A program made the translations under genes and the position numbers. Shown one piece after another: positions 17,040 through 25,614 of a DNA stretch of 64,000 nt. Numbering within the stretch: position 1 is the stretch's first letter; each line of letters begins with the position of its first letter. The notes under the pieces were generated by a model. That model searched no databases and was not told the origin of the DNA. It saw only the letters and a list, made by a program, of their open reading frames with translations. Source of the stretch: Flagellimonas alvinocaridis (GTDB lineage Bacteria > Bacteroidota > Bacteroidia > Flavobacteriales > Flavobacteriaceae); assembly GCF_004916895.1 (NCBI RefSeq), contig NZ_SNTZ01000001.1, forward strand, positions 404,263 through 468,262. The letters run 5' to 3'.

Positions 17040-17094
17040 CACTTTTGTCTCTGACAGTTTTTTGTATCTTGTAATCGCAATCAAACCTAACAAA

Positions 17095-18519
17095 ATGCAA
17101 AGAAGAAAATTCATTCAAAATGCCGCGGCGGCCTCCGCTGCGTTTTCCATTGTGCCCAGCCATGTTCTGGGCAAGACCCATGTTCCTCCCAGTGATACGC
17201 TTTATGTTGGTGCCTTTGGAGTTGGAGGTAGGGGAAGCGGAGTAATCGGTGGGTTAAATGAAACCGGCAAAGTAAAATTTGTGTCGTTCTGCGATGTAGA
17301 TGATAGACGCGCCAAATCTACTTATGAGCGTTTCCCTGATGTAAAACGATACAAAGACTTTAGAAAAGTCTTCGATAAACATTTGAATGATATTGATGCC
17401 GTTATGGTAGCCACTCCCGATCATACCCATGCTGCCATAGCACTTCCATTTATGCGGGAGAAAAAACATGCCTATGTTGAAAAGCCCTTGACCCACAATA
17501 TCCATGAAGCCCGCTTGATGACCCAAGTGGCCAAAGAGAATGGTATTGTTACCCAAATGGGCAACCAAGGAGCTTCCAGTGATGACAGCCGTATTGCTCG
17601 CGAGTGGGTAGAATCAGGAATTATTGGAAAGATCCATACCATTGATTGTTGGACCAACCGTCCTGTGTGGCCACAAGGAGTTGCCGTACCAACGGAAAAA
17701 CAACAGGTGCCAAAGGAACTGGATTGGGATTTATGGTTAGGCCCTGCCGCCATGCGGGATTATAATGAAGCTTACCTGCCATTTAAATGGCGTGGTTGGT
17801 GGGATTTTGGAACAGGTGCTTTGGGCGATATGGGCTGCCATATCATGGAAACCCCTTTCAGCGTGCTTGATTTAGGATATCCTACTGAGGCAGAAGCGAG
17901 TTGTACTACGGTTTGGGTAGGCGATTTTGTGGAGGCTGATTATAGCCCTTCTTGCCCTCCCTCATCAAAAATACATTTGAAATTCGACCATGAATACCAC
18001 GGAGATATTGCCTTGAACTGGTATGATGGTGGTTTAATGCCAGATTTACCAGACGAACTAAAGGATGGCGAAATGGTAGGCAACAGGGATGGTGGAACCA
18101 TCATGTATGGCGAACGCGGTATTTTGGTTTGTGATACCTACTCGCAAAACGCACGCCTGCTGCCAACAGATATGATGGATCTTTACAAAACACCTAAAGC
18201 AAAATACCCAAGAGTACCAGGTAGTATGGGCGGTCATATTGCCAACTTTGTGGATGTATGCCTCAACGGCGGGTCCACTTCTTCAGACTTCTCAAAAGCA
18301 GGTCCTTTGACCGAAACTGTACTTATGGGCAACTTGGCTGTAAAAGCCTATCAATACAAAGTATTGAAAGAAGGTAAAAAGGTTGGTGATTGGGATCCAT
18401 ACGATTACCCTGGAAGACGTAAACTTTTCTGGGATGGTGAGAACATGAAAATCACCAATTACGACCAAGCCAACGAATGGGTCACTAGAGATTATCGTAA
18501 AGGTTGGGAATTATCATAA
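17095..18519 (+). CDS. Exported Gfo/Idh/MocA family oxidoreductase
   Basis: A 474-residue NAD(P)-dependent oxidoreductase with an export signal (MQRRKFIQNAAAASAAFSIV, Tat-like: RRKF then hydrophobic). The Rossmann part shows GAFGVGGRGSGVIGG, ATPDHTHA and the EKPLTHN lysine motif; the C-terminal half contains the GDMGCHIMETPF His motif expected at the active site. I chose ATG 17095; an upstream in-frame ATG at 17014 lies in the previous gene. A hairpin follows the stop. Exported members of this family act on sugars or glycosides, often at C3. It is similar in layout to the second such protein at 34395, which suggests a shared pathway. Confidence 0.9.
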   Translation: MQRRKFIQNAAAASAAFSIVPSHVLGKTHVPPSDTLYVGAFGVGGRGSGVIGGLNETGKVKFVSFCDVDDRRAKSTYERFPDVKRYKDFRKVFDKHLNDIDAVMVATPDHTHAAIALPFMREKKHAYVEKPLTHNIHEARLMTQVAKENGIVTQMGNQGASSDDSRIAREWVESGIIGKIHTIDCWTNRPVWPQGVAVPTEKQQVPKELDWDLWLGPAAMRDYNEAYLPFKWRGWWDFGTGALGDMGCHIMETPFSVLDLGYPTEAEASCTTVWVGDFVEADYSPSCPPSSKIHLKFDHEYHGDIALNWYDGGLMPDLPDELKDGEMVGNRDGGTIMYGERGILVCDTYSQNARLLPTDMMDLYKTPKAKYPRVPGSMGGHIANFVDVCLNGGSTSSDFSKAGPLTETVLMGNLAVKAYQYKVLKEGKKVGDWDPYDYPGRRKLFWDGENMKITNYDQANEWVTRDYRKGWELS

Positions 18520-18546
18520 TTTTCAAAATTACTACATTGCACGGTT

Positions 18547-18572
18547 GATATGGGCAACAAATAGCCCATATC
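18547..18572 (+). terminator. Hairpin after the Gfo/Idh/MocA gene
   Basis: GATATGGGC, loop AACAAATA, GCCCATATC: a perfect 9-bp stem 28 bases past the stop at 18519. The T-tract after it is weak (TCTGTGATTTTC), so termination is likely but not certain. Confidence 0.55.
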
Positions 18573-18608
18573 TCTGTGATTTTCACTTAGCTAAACAACA
18601 TATATGTG

Positions 18609-20084
18609 ATGAAAAAAGCATTTTTATTGCTATTTGCTTTGGTAGTGGTTATTGCCTGTAAACAAAGCGCCAAAGAAAGCCAAAATACAGTGGAAGCGAC
18701 CCAACCCTTGGGAGCTGAAAACCTTGCATACCAATGGAGCCAAATGGCCATCACGGCTACGGCCAACGACACTGAAAAATTCAAACCAAGACCAACCATA
18801 ACCTCTAGGTTTTTGGGGTTGATATTTGTTTCCGTCTTTGACGCATGGTCCCGTTATGACGAAAAAGCCATTCCCGTTTATTTAGAAGGCGTGGAAAGGC
18901 GCCCAATAGATGAACAAACCTTAAAAAACAAGGAAATTGCCATTAGTTATGCCGCTTACAGGGCCATGAACGAATATTATTATTCGGACAAGGAACTCTT
19001 TACCGATTTTATGAAAGAGCTTGGCTTGGACCCCAACAATGAAAGTTTGGACCCCAATACCCCCGAAGGCATTGGAAATTTGGCAGCCAAGGCTGTCATT
19101 GAGGCCCGCAAAGGAGACGGCGCCAACCAATATGGTGAAGAGGAAGGCTCCAACGGGATACCCTACTTCAATTATGTGGGATATGAACCTATAAATTCCG
19201 TTGACAACAACGTGGATCCCAACCGCTGGCAGCCCAAATATTTTTCGGATGGAAAAGGAGGAAAATTTGCCCCAGGGTGCCTTACCCCTTTTTGGGACAG
19301 GGTAAAACCCATATCAATGAAATCCGGAGATCAGTTTCGACCTGGACCTCCTCCACAGATTGGCTCTGAACAACTTGAGAAAGAAGTGCAGGAAGTCATT
19401 GAAATGCAGGCCAACCTAACCGATGAACAAAAAGCCTTGGTGGAGTTCATGCGGGACGGGCCACAATCGGTACAACAAGCAGGACACTGGTTGAAGTTTG
19501 CCCAAGAAGTATCCATTAGGGACAACCACACCTTAGATCAAGATGTGAAAATGTTCTTTTACAACCAAGTGGTGGCCATGGATGCTTTCATTGCCTCATG
19601 GGACAGCAAAATGTTCTATGATTTTGCCCGACCTTTTGCTTTGGTGCATGAATATTACGACCAGCAGAAAATCAAAGCTTGGGGTGGAGTCGGAAAAGGG
19701 ATGATCGAGATGGACGGCAACCAATGGCGCCCCTATTCTCCCGATACATTCTTGTGCCCACCATTCCCTAGTTACACCTCGGGCCATAGCACCATTAGTG
19801 GGGGTTGTGCCGAAGCATTGAAGCTTTGGACAGGCAGTGATGAGTTCGGCTCTGAAGTGGAACTCGTGGCCGGCTCCCTTACCGAACCAGAAAACCTTGG
19901 GGACACTGTAACCCTTAAGTTTCCCACGTTTACCAAAACAGCCGAAATGGCGGGAATTTCAAGAGTACTTGGCGGGTATCACATCCAAGCGGATAATATT
20001 GCCGGATTGGAACTGGGCCGCGATGTGGCACACGAGGCTTGGAAATTTTATAAAAAACATGTTGGGGAAGAAGAAGGTATGTAG
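18609..20084 (+). CDS. Vanadium-dependent haloperoxidase / PAP2-like lipoprotein
   Basis: A 491-residue lipoprotein (MKKAFLLLFALVVVIAC lipobox). The C-terminal half carries the acid phosphatase/vanadium haloperoxidase signature: a basic segment, PPFPSYTSGHSTISGG (GHS core, about residues 387-402) and GGYHIQADNIAGLELGRDVA with the second His, the residue that would bind vanadate or take phosphate. Such proteins in Bacteroidota are called vanadium-dependent haloperoxidases, but sequence alone cannot separate halide oxidation from phosphatase activity. The start is ATG 18609; the GTG three bases before is in frame. It is separated from the oxidoreductase by a hairpin and ends convergently, 18 bases from the sigma factor gene. 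Confidence 0.85.
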   Translation: MKKAFLLLFALVVVIACKQSAKESQNTVEATQPLGAENLAYQWSQMAITATANDTEKFKPRPTITSRFLGLIFVSVFDAWSRYDEKAIPVYLEGVERRPIDEQTLKNKEIAISYAAYRAMNEYYYSDKELFTDFMKELGLDPNNESLDPNTPEGIGNLAAKAVIEARKGDGANQYGEEEGSNGIPYFNYVGYEPINSVDNNVDPNRWQPKYFSDGKGGKFAPGCLTPFWDRVKPISMKSGDQFRPGPPPQIGSEQLEKEVQEVIEMQANLTDEQKALVEFMRDGPQSVQQAGHWLKFAQEVSIRDNHTLDQDVKMFFYNQVVAMDAFIASWDSKMFYDFARPFALVHEYYDQQKIKAWGGVGKGMIEMDGNQWRPYSPDTFLCPPFPSYTSGHSTISGGCAEALKLWTGSDEFGSEVELVAGSLTEPENLGDTVTLKFPTFTKTAEMAGISRVLGGYHIQADNIAGLELGRDVAHEAWKFYKKHVGEEEGM

Positions 20085-20089
20085 CCTAT

Positions 20090-20101
20090 GCCCTAAAGGG
20101 C
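20090..20101. other. Small hairpin between convergent genes
   Basis: GCCCTAAAGGGC forms a compact 5-bp stem exactly in the 18-base gap between two converging stops; it may help termination in both directions. Confidence 0.35.
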
Positions 20102-20102
20102 G

Positions 20103-21350
20103 TTAAGCTTCCATTTTCTTCCAATAATGGTTTTTGACCAATTCATTTTCGGTGAGTGAAATGGCCTTTTCCAAAGCAGCTTTTTGTTGATCGGGTTTTC
20201 CTAAATCGGACCAAAGTTCGGCTTTGATGGCATGGAACAGTGCCTGATTGGCAAAATCGCTTTTTTGCTCCAATTGCTCCAGTTCTCCGAAAGCTTTTTC
20301 GGCACCATGGATTTTGGTAAAGGCAATTATACGATGTAGCGCCACCATGGGTGATGGCTCCAGTTTTAATTGTAGGTCATATAGATAAAGTATGTTCTTC
20401 CAATCGGTCTCACCAAATGTTTTGGACGTAGAATGATAGTACGATCGGGCCGCTTCCAAATGGTATTTGGAAGGGGTCCCATCTTTGGTTCCCGCATTTT
20501 CTAAATGTCTTATGCCTATTGTAATCAATTCTTGGTTGTATTTGCTGCGATCCTGATATTCCAAGGTCACCAACTCACCTTTATCATCCAATCGGGCATC
20601 AAAGCGGGAAGCATGAAAGCACATCAAAGCAATCAAAGCTTCCAAATTGGGGTGTTGACAATAGGTATTTTGCTGCATCAACAAGGCCAAACGCAAAGCC
20701 TCGTAGCAAATATCCCTTTTAATAATCAAGGTGCCCGAAGTGGCTGCATAGCCTTCCGAAAACAACAGATAAATAACCTGTAATACACGAAACAAGCGAG
20801 ACTGTAACCCCATCTCCACAGGAATCTTGAGCATTTTAACCTCTTCCCGGAATTTTTTCTTGGCCCGAGTAAAGGATTTGGCTACCGCTTCCTCCTTTTT
20901 CAATAAGGCTTCTGCCAATTCCTTATTACTGAAACCGCCAATGAGTTTTAAACTCAACACTATTTGATGTTCTTGCGAAAGCGTGGGGTGGCAACAGGCG
21001 AATATCATTTTCAATTGACTGTCCGAAAGGGTAGCATCCAAAGTGGGATCGCCATTTTGCTCCGTACCGCTCAGTTGGGGCAATCGTTCCGTATCTTGAA
21101 GGTTCATTTTTTTGTCCCGCCGCAATACATCAATCAGCCGATTGCTCGCCACCCGGTACAACCATGCCGTGGGGTTATCTGGAACGGATTTGTAGGCCCA
21201 CACTTGCATGGCTTTGATAAAGGTATCTTGGGTGGCATCCTCGATCTGTTCCAAATGGGAAGTACCAAACTTATGGGTCAATAGGGCCACCACTTTCCCA
21301 TATTCCTGTCTAAAAAGGTGTTCTATGGTTTGATGGTGGTCGTGTGGCAT
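20103..21350 (-). CDS. ECF-type RNA polymerase sigma factor with C-terminal DUF6596/TPR extension (ECF42-like)
   Basis: A 415-residue protein. Sigma regions 2 and 4 take up the first 180 residues (region 2: EDATQDTFIKAMQVW and WLYRVASNRLIDVLRRDK; region 4: LKLIGGFSNKELAEALLKKEEAVAKSFTRAKKKF). The long C-terminal part includes YLLFSEGYAATSG and LCFHASR-type segments and helical TPR-like repeats, typical of the ECF42 group, whose extension replaces an anti-sigma factor. The usual partner, a YciI/DGPF-domain protein, is encoded 129 bases upstream on the same strand, so the pair is complete. The inducing signal is unknown for this family. Confidence 0.9.
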   Translation of the reverse strand: MPHDHHQTIEHLFRQEYGKVVALLTHKFGTSHLEQIEDATQDTFIKAMQVWAYKSVPDNPTAWLYRVASNRLIDVLRRDKKMNLQDTERLPQLSGTEQNGDPTLDATLSDSQLKMIFACCHPTLSQEHQIVLSLKLIGGFSNKELAEALLKKEEAVAKSFTRAKKKFREEVKMLKIPVEMGLQSRLFRVLQVIYLLFSEGYAATSGTLIIKRDICYEALRLALLMQQNTYCQHPNLEALIALMCFHASRFDARLDDKGELVTLEYQDRSKYNQELITIGIRHLENAGTKDGTPSKYHLEAARSYYHSTSKTFGETDWKNILYLYDLQLKLEPSPMVALHRIIAFTKIHGAEKAFGELEQLEQKSDFANQALFHAIKAELWSDLGKPDQQKAALEKAISLTENELVKNHYWKKMEA

Positions 21351-21382
21351 TACTGTTCAATTGAGGCTACATTCTTCAATAA

Positions 21383-21456
21383 GTCATTTCGAAAGAATGT
21401 GGGAAATCTAAATGATAAAATTGCCATAAGAGATTTCTCGTTTCACTCGAAATGAC
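21383..21456. repeat. Dispersed hairpin repeat (GTCATTTCGA family), copy 1
   Basis: GTCATTTCGA at one end and TCGAAATGAC at the other, with inner AAATCT / AGATTTCTC arms. The element fills the gap between the YciI and sigma factor genes and belongs to the same family as the 23-24 kb island and the copy at 38229. Confidence 0.8.
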
Positions 21457-21478
21457 CTGCTATTTTAATTTTTTAAAA

Positions 21479-21829
21479 TCAGTGCTCCATGGAAAGGATT
21501 TCGCGAACCTCCACAAAGCTTCCCTCATAATCAAAAATGGGGCAGCCTTTGGAAATTTCCACCGCCTCGTCATAGTCCTTGGCAGATACGATCAAATATC
21601 CCCCCACCATTTCTGCTCCTTCCGCAAAGGGGCCATTAGTGACCACTTCACCTCTGTTGTGGACTACTTTTCCATCCTTTCCCAAAGGGAGTCCGTCCAA
21701 CAGCTTTCCCTTTTCCTTTAAGCCTCCCATCCATGCGCCCCAAACTTCCATATGGGCTTGTTTTTCTTCTTGGGACAATTTGTCAAAGGCTTCATCCCCA
21801 CCTCTGAATAGATACAAAAAATTACTCAT
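21479..21829 (-). CDS. YciI family (DGPF domain) protein
   Basis: A 116-residue protein of the YCII-related family: MSNFLYLFRGGDEAF at the start and TNGPFAEGAEMVGGYLIV, the DGPF-type motif with Asn in place of Asp. It lies directly upstream of the ECF42-like sigma gene on the same strand, the arrangement by which this group is defined. Its biochemical role is unknown; it may be a target or co-factor of the sigma factor. Confidence 0.88.
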   Translation of the reverse strand: MSNFLYLFRGGDEAFDKLSQEEKQAHMEVWGAWMGGLKEKGKLLDGLPLGKDGKVVHNRGEVVTNGPFAEGAEMVGGYLIVSAKDYDEAVEISKGCPIFDYEGSFVEVREILSMEH

Positions 21830-21973
21830 GACATTTCGTTTTGTGTCCTTTTTCGGGACTGGTTATACATTGTCTTCATCCTAAGGACGAAAACGCAACC
21901 CCTATTTGGACAGTTCTTTAAAAATAGTTGAAAAATAGATTTCCCCGTCGCATACGACTTCGAAAAGACCACA

Positions 21974-23047
21974 TCAAAATAATTTCATCTGCCCGTTCTT
22001 GTAGGGTTCGTGCAAATCGGTCCGCAATCTAGGAAACTGCCTGTTCTTAAAATATTTCTGACGGGCCAAGTGGGCCATATCGTGAATCTGTTGGGCAATT
22101 TTTCCCTCTCCCCTGCTTCGAATCCCAAACCGGCTATCGTTTATAGATCCTCCGTGACAGTCTTGAATCAGGTGTAAGACTTTTTCGGCCCGATCCGGTA
22201 GGGCTTTTTTGATCCAATCGGTAAAGATTTGTCCAATGGCACCATTCAACCGTACTACCGTAATGGCAAACGAACGGGCACCATGATCGGCCACGGCTTT
22301 GGCCAAAGGCAAAAGCTCATGACTGTTGATGCCCGGTATCATGGGCGCCAACATAGCATTGACTGGAATGTTGTTCTCGGATAGGACCTTAATGGTCTTC
22401 AACCTTTTTTGGATGGAAGCCGTCCTTGGTTCCAGTTTTCTTCGGGTTTTTTCCGAAAGGGAGGTCACCGAAACATTGACCCCCACCAATTGATGGGCAT
22501 TGAGCTCCTTTAAAATATCCAAATCTCGAAGGACCAATGCGTTTTTAGTGATTATTCCCACTGGATGACGGTATTTTAGGAAGACTTCCAAGCATTTGCG
22601 TGTAATCTCGAACTTTTGCTCGGCGGGCTGGTAGCAATCCGTATTGCCCGAAAGCACAATGGTGCAGGCCTTCCAGTTTTTGTGTTTGATCTTGGCCTCC
22701 AACAGTTCCGGGGCCGCCTTTTTGACCAAAATCTTGCGTTCAAAATCCAAGCCCGCGCTATACCCCCAATACTCATGGGCATTGCGTGCATAGCAATAAA
22801 TACAACCATGTTCGCAGCCTTGGTAAGGGTTCATGGAGTATAGCATCCCCACATCTGGGCTATCTACCTTGTTTACAATGGTCTTGGGAAAGATGGGTAT
22901 ATATTGGGTCTTGTTGCTCTCGGCCTCCTCTCCCTCCAAACGGCAGAACTCCAGAAAATCTTCCCGCATTTCATACACATGCTGTAAAAACTGATTGGGT
23001 GTATTTTTCTGGGCTCCTCTGCCCTTTTGGTATTCTTTGGGTTCCAT
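21974..23047 (-). CDS. PA0069 family radical SAM protein
   Basis: A 357-residue radical S-adenosylmethionine enzyme related to spore photoproduct lyase (SplB/Rv2578c group). The iron-sulfur cysteines are in YQGCEHGCIYCYARN (CX3CX2C, near residue 78), and the family features SGNTDCYQPAEQKFEITRK and GIITKNALVLRDLDIL follow. The substrate of this group is not established; it may repair DNA or modify another molecule. The gene stands alone and its upstream side opens onto the repeat island. Confidence 0.9.
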   Translation of the reverse strand: MEPKEYQKGRGAQKNTPNQFLQHVYEMREDFLEFCRLEGEEAESNKTQYIPIFPKTIVNKVDSPDVGMLYSMNPYQGCEHGCIYCYARNAHEYWGYSAGLDFERKILVKKAAPELLEAKIKHKNWKACTIVLSGNTDCYQPAEQKFEITRKCLEVFLKYRHPVGIITKNALVLRDLDILKELNAHQLVGVNVSVTSLSEKTRRKLEPRTASIQKRLKTIKVLSENNIPVNAMLAPMIPGINSHELLPLAKAVADHGARSFAITVVRLNGAIGQIFTDWIKKALPDRAEKVLHLIQDCHGGSINDSRFGIRSRGEGKIAQQIHDMAHLARQKYFKNRQFPRLRTDLHEPYKNGQMKLF

Positions 23048-23149
23048 GTTTTTGGATTTATTCCAAATTTATGGATTATTTCCTTTGATTGGCTTTGGGT
23101 GAATGTTAAAAGGGGAAGGGGGAAAGGGGTGATGGGTCAAAGGTGAAGG

Positions 23150-23212
23150 GTTGATAGTTGATAGTTAATGGTTGATGGTTAATGGTTGATAGTTGATGGT
23201 TAATAGTTAAAA
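23150..23212. repeat. Degenerate heptamer tandem repeat (GTTGATA/GTTAATG)
   Basis: Nine consecutive 7-base units: GTTGATA, GTTGATA, GTTAATG, GTTGATG, GTTAATG, GTTGATA, GTTGATG, GTTAATA, GTTAAAA. Period and GTTA/GTTG start resemble the GTTAGGA array at 14251. Confidence 0.85.
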
Positions 23213-23224
23213 GGCATAAAACTG

Positions 23225-24310
23225 TCATGCTGAACTTAGTTCAGCATCGCATTGAACTGTTTCCAAAAGGATGGGAACCTGAAAGGGATTCTTCGCTTCG
23301 CTCAGAATGATAAGGCCATAAGCGTTCTCGACTGCGCTCGAACTGACAAAGGTAACAGAAACTTAGATTGTAGAAGTATTCAAACCGTACTCAGGACAGC
23401 GTCAGAAATGGGATGGAGTCTTGACGTCATTTCGAGTGCAACGAGAAATCTCATCATATTTCACCAATAACTTTTAGATTTCTCACTCCCGACAACCATC
23501 GGGATGTTCGAAATGACTTGAGGTCCTGAATATTTGGATTTCCCACTTACGCCTTGGACTACCCTTCGGCTGCCCTTTCAGCTTCGCTCAGGATGAAAGC
23601 TCAAGGCAAGGGTCAGAAATGAGATGAGGTCTCGGCGTCATTTCGAGTGCAACGAGAAATCTCATCATATTTCACCGATAACTTTTAGATTTCTCACTCC
23701 CGACAACCATCGGGATGTTCGAAATGACTTGAGGTCCTGAATATTTTGATTTCCCACTTACGCCTTGGACTACCCTTTTGACTTCTCCTTCGGCTGCCCT
23801 TTCGGCTTCGCTCAAGGCAAGGCTCAGGACTGGGTTCTCGACTGCGCTCGAACTGACAAAGGTAACAGAAACTTAGATTGTAGAAGTATTCAAACCGTAC
23901 TCAGGACAGCGTCAGAAATGGGATGGAGTCTTGATGTCATTTCGAGTGCAACGAGAAATCTCATCATATTTCACCGGTAACTTTTAGATTTCTCACATTC
24001 GTTCGAAATGACTTGAAGTCCTGAATATTTGGATTTCCCACTTACGCCTTGGACTACCCTTTCGACTTCTCCTTCGGCTTCGCTCAAGGCAAGACCCAGG
24101 ACTGGGTTCTCGACTGCGCTCGAACTGACAAAGGTAACAGAAACTTAGATTGTAGAAGTATTCAAACCGTACTCAGGAAAGCGTCAGAAATGAGATGGAG
24201 TCTTGATGTCATTTCGAGTGCAACGAGAAATCTCATCATATTTCACTGGTAACTTTTAGATTTCTCACAGCTCCTTCGACTTTGCTCAGGACAGGGTTCG
24301 AAATGACACA
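23225..24310. repeat. Repeat island: long direct repeats built from hairpin elements
   Basis: Roughly 1.1 kb without a believable gene. A unit that begins TTCTCGACTGCGCTCGAACT recurs at 23325, 23835 and 24107 and stays nearly identical for about 150 bases. A shorter shared block (GTCAGAAATG onward) starts at 23401, 23612, 23911 and 24183. Each block contains a hairpin element GTCATTTCGA...GAGAAATCT...AGATTTCTC...TCGAAATGAC at 23426-23517, 23637-23728, 23936-24012 and 24208-24307; the first two also carry an inner CCCGA/TCGGG stem. A palindrome GCTGAACTTAGTTCAGC opens the island. Spacings of 211, 299 and 272 bases are too irregular for CRISPR. Confidence 0.9.
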
Positions 24311-24337
24311 AAAAGAAAGAGCCCCGGACGGGACTCT
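24308..24337 (-). terminator. Terminator of the collagen-like lipoprotein gene
   Basis: Minus strand: AGAGTCCCG, TC loop, CGGGGCTCT, then TTTCTTTTTG. It lies 28 bases after the stop. Confidence 0.8.
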
Positions 24338-24365
24338 CTCATTAGGTATGTATGGAAAATTGAAC

Positions 24366-25454
24366 CTAATTGGCTTCTTTGGCCGCAAAGTAACGGAACA
24401 AAGGTGCCATTTTTTCTTCGTAAGACATGTTGTCCCAGTCTTTGGCCTTGCTGCTTGGGGCCATCTTCGTAGTCGCAGGATTTGCCTCCGTGGTTTGCAC
24501 TACCAATAAAGGCCTTAGATCTACATTGTCATGTTCGCTAGAAAAGAACGTAATTGAAGCTGATCCTGCGTTTGCTTCAGTTGTTAATCTCAACCGCATA
24601 CCTTTATTAAGGTTATCTGGGTCGCCACAAATCCATTTGGTTACAAAATCACGTGGCAAAGGAATCGCAATCCAACCCATATTTTGAGAAGTCGTGGTGA
24701 TTAAAGGCATGTAATGAGTGTAACCATCGGAACCAGGAAATGGATTTGTATCCCATAAACTTCCAGCTCCTGTTAAAAAACCCCAAGTATCAACTTGATT
24801 GGCAACAGTCCATGAAACATCGGCCTCCGAAAATAACGGGTCTCCATCTTCATAGAAACCAAGATGTATGTACCCTGGAATAGCACTGGAAGCAGTTGAA
24901 CTTCCTGCATATAGATATAGTATAACTTGGTCTACCCTATAACTATCCCCACAATTGGTATTGTCGGTATCAAACGCAGTATTTACTTTATCGGAGATAT
25001 CATCAAACCTCAGAAGAGAAAATCTCCTAAGATTCGGATTTTCCAAATCTTCACGAATAGCTAACGTCCCGTCATTGCCATCTGCTTCACCTAGGGGGCT
25101 GATTCGGGCATCCTGTGTCCCTGTATAGTTATTATACCCATTTTGAAAATAGAACTCCATATTGGGTTTGTCGCTACCGTCTTGGCCATCATTTCCCGGG
25201 GCGCCTTGGCAGTCCAAGGCATTTACTTCTCCATCGTTGTTAAAGTCTTCTGTATCGACATCGGCCATACCGTTGCCGTTAAGATCCCAACAAGCAAGAC
25301 CGTCTTTCCCAGGATCCCCTTTGTCTCCTTTCCCTCCTGTAACACTATCACCCTTATCTCCCTTGGGTCCTGGTTCACCTTGGTCTCCTGTACAAGAGGC
25401 CATAATTATGGACATTCCCAAAAGAGCCATGCCCAGTACTTTCATTGATTTCAT
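24366..25454 (-). CDS. Collagen-like repeat lipoprotein
   Basis: A 362-residue lipoprotein (MKSMKVLGMALLGMSIIMASC). Right after the cysteine comes a short collagen-like tract of Gly-X-Y triplets (GDQGEPGPKGDKGDS.. and GDKGDPGKDG), then an aspartate-rich calcium-binding-like stretch (DLNGNGMADVDTEDFNNDGEV), a second Gly triplet patch, and a 250-residue globular domain resembling DNRLRE-type beta-sandwich domains (AIREDLENPNLRRFSLLRFD, VDQVILYLYAG). Probably exposed on the cell surface, in adhesion or structure. The promoter box TACTTTTG is at 25484-25491. It borders the repeat island. Confidence 0.82.
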   Translation of the reverse strand: MKSMKVLGMALLGMSIIMASCTGDQGEPGPKGDKGDSVTGGKGDKGDPGKDGLACWDLNGNGMADVDTEDFNNDGEVNALDCQGAPGNDGQDGSDKPNMEFYFQNGYNNYTGTQDARISPLGEADGNDGTLAIREDLENPNLRRFSLLRFDDISDKVNTAFDTDNTNCGDSYRVDQVILYLYAGSSTASSAIPGYIHLGFYEDGDPLFSEADVSWTVANQVDTWGFLTGAGSLWDTNPFPGSDGYTHYMPLITTTSQNMGWIAIPLPRDFVTKWICGDPDNLNKGMRLRLTTEANAGSASITFFSSEHDNVDLRPLLVVQTTEANPATTKMAPSSKAKDWDNMSYEEKMAPLFRYFAAKEAN

Positions 25455-25483
25455 AATTTTTTTGTTTTACCGTTATTAGAAAC

Positions 25484-25491
25484 CAAAAGTA
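25484..25491 (-). promoter_or_regulatory. -7 box (TACTTTTG) of the collagen-like gene
   Basis: Minus-strand TACTTTTG, an exact TAnnTTTG match, 29 bases before the ATG at 25454. Confidence 0.45.
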
Positions 25492-25614
25492 CGTGGGGCC
25501 ATTGGGTATTTTAGGGCCTAGTTGATGCATGCCCCTTGCCAATTGACGGATGGGTCTTTAGAATTGATAGATGCGAAGTGCGTGTGCGAATTTTCGGATG
25601 GGACCTGTTGTAGA

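Noticed and set aside
23252..24252. Three short open frames (23252-23470, 23765-23980, 24049-24252) with a shared LDCARTDKGNRNLDCRSIQ tail
   Set aside because: They are translations of the direct repeats, differ in their N-termini, and contain the hairpin arms; they are repeats, not genes.
23225..24310. A CRISPR array
   Set aside because: Repeat spacing is irregular (211, 299, 272 bases), units are far too long, and no cas genes are near.
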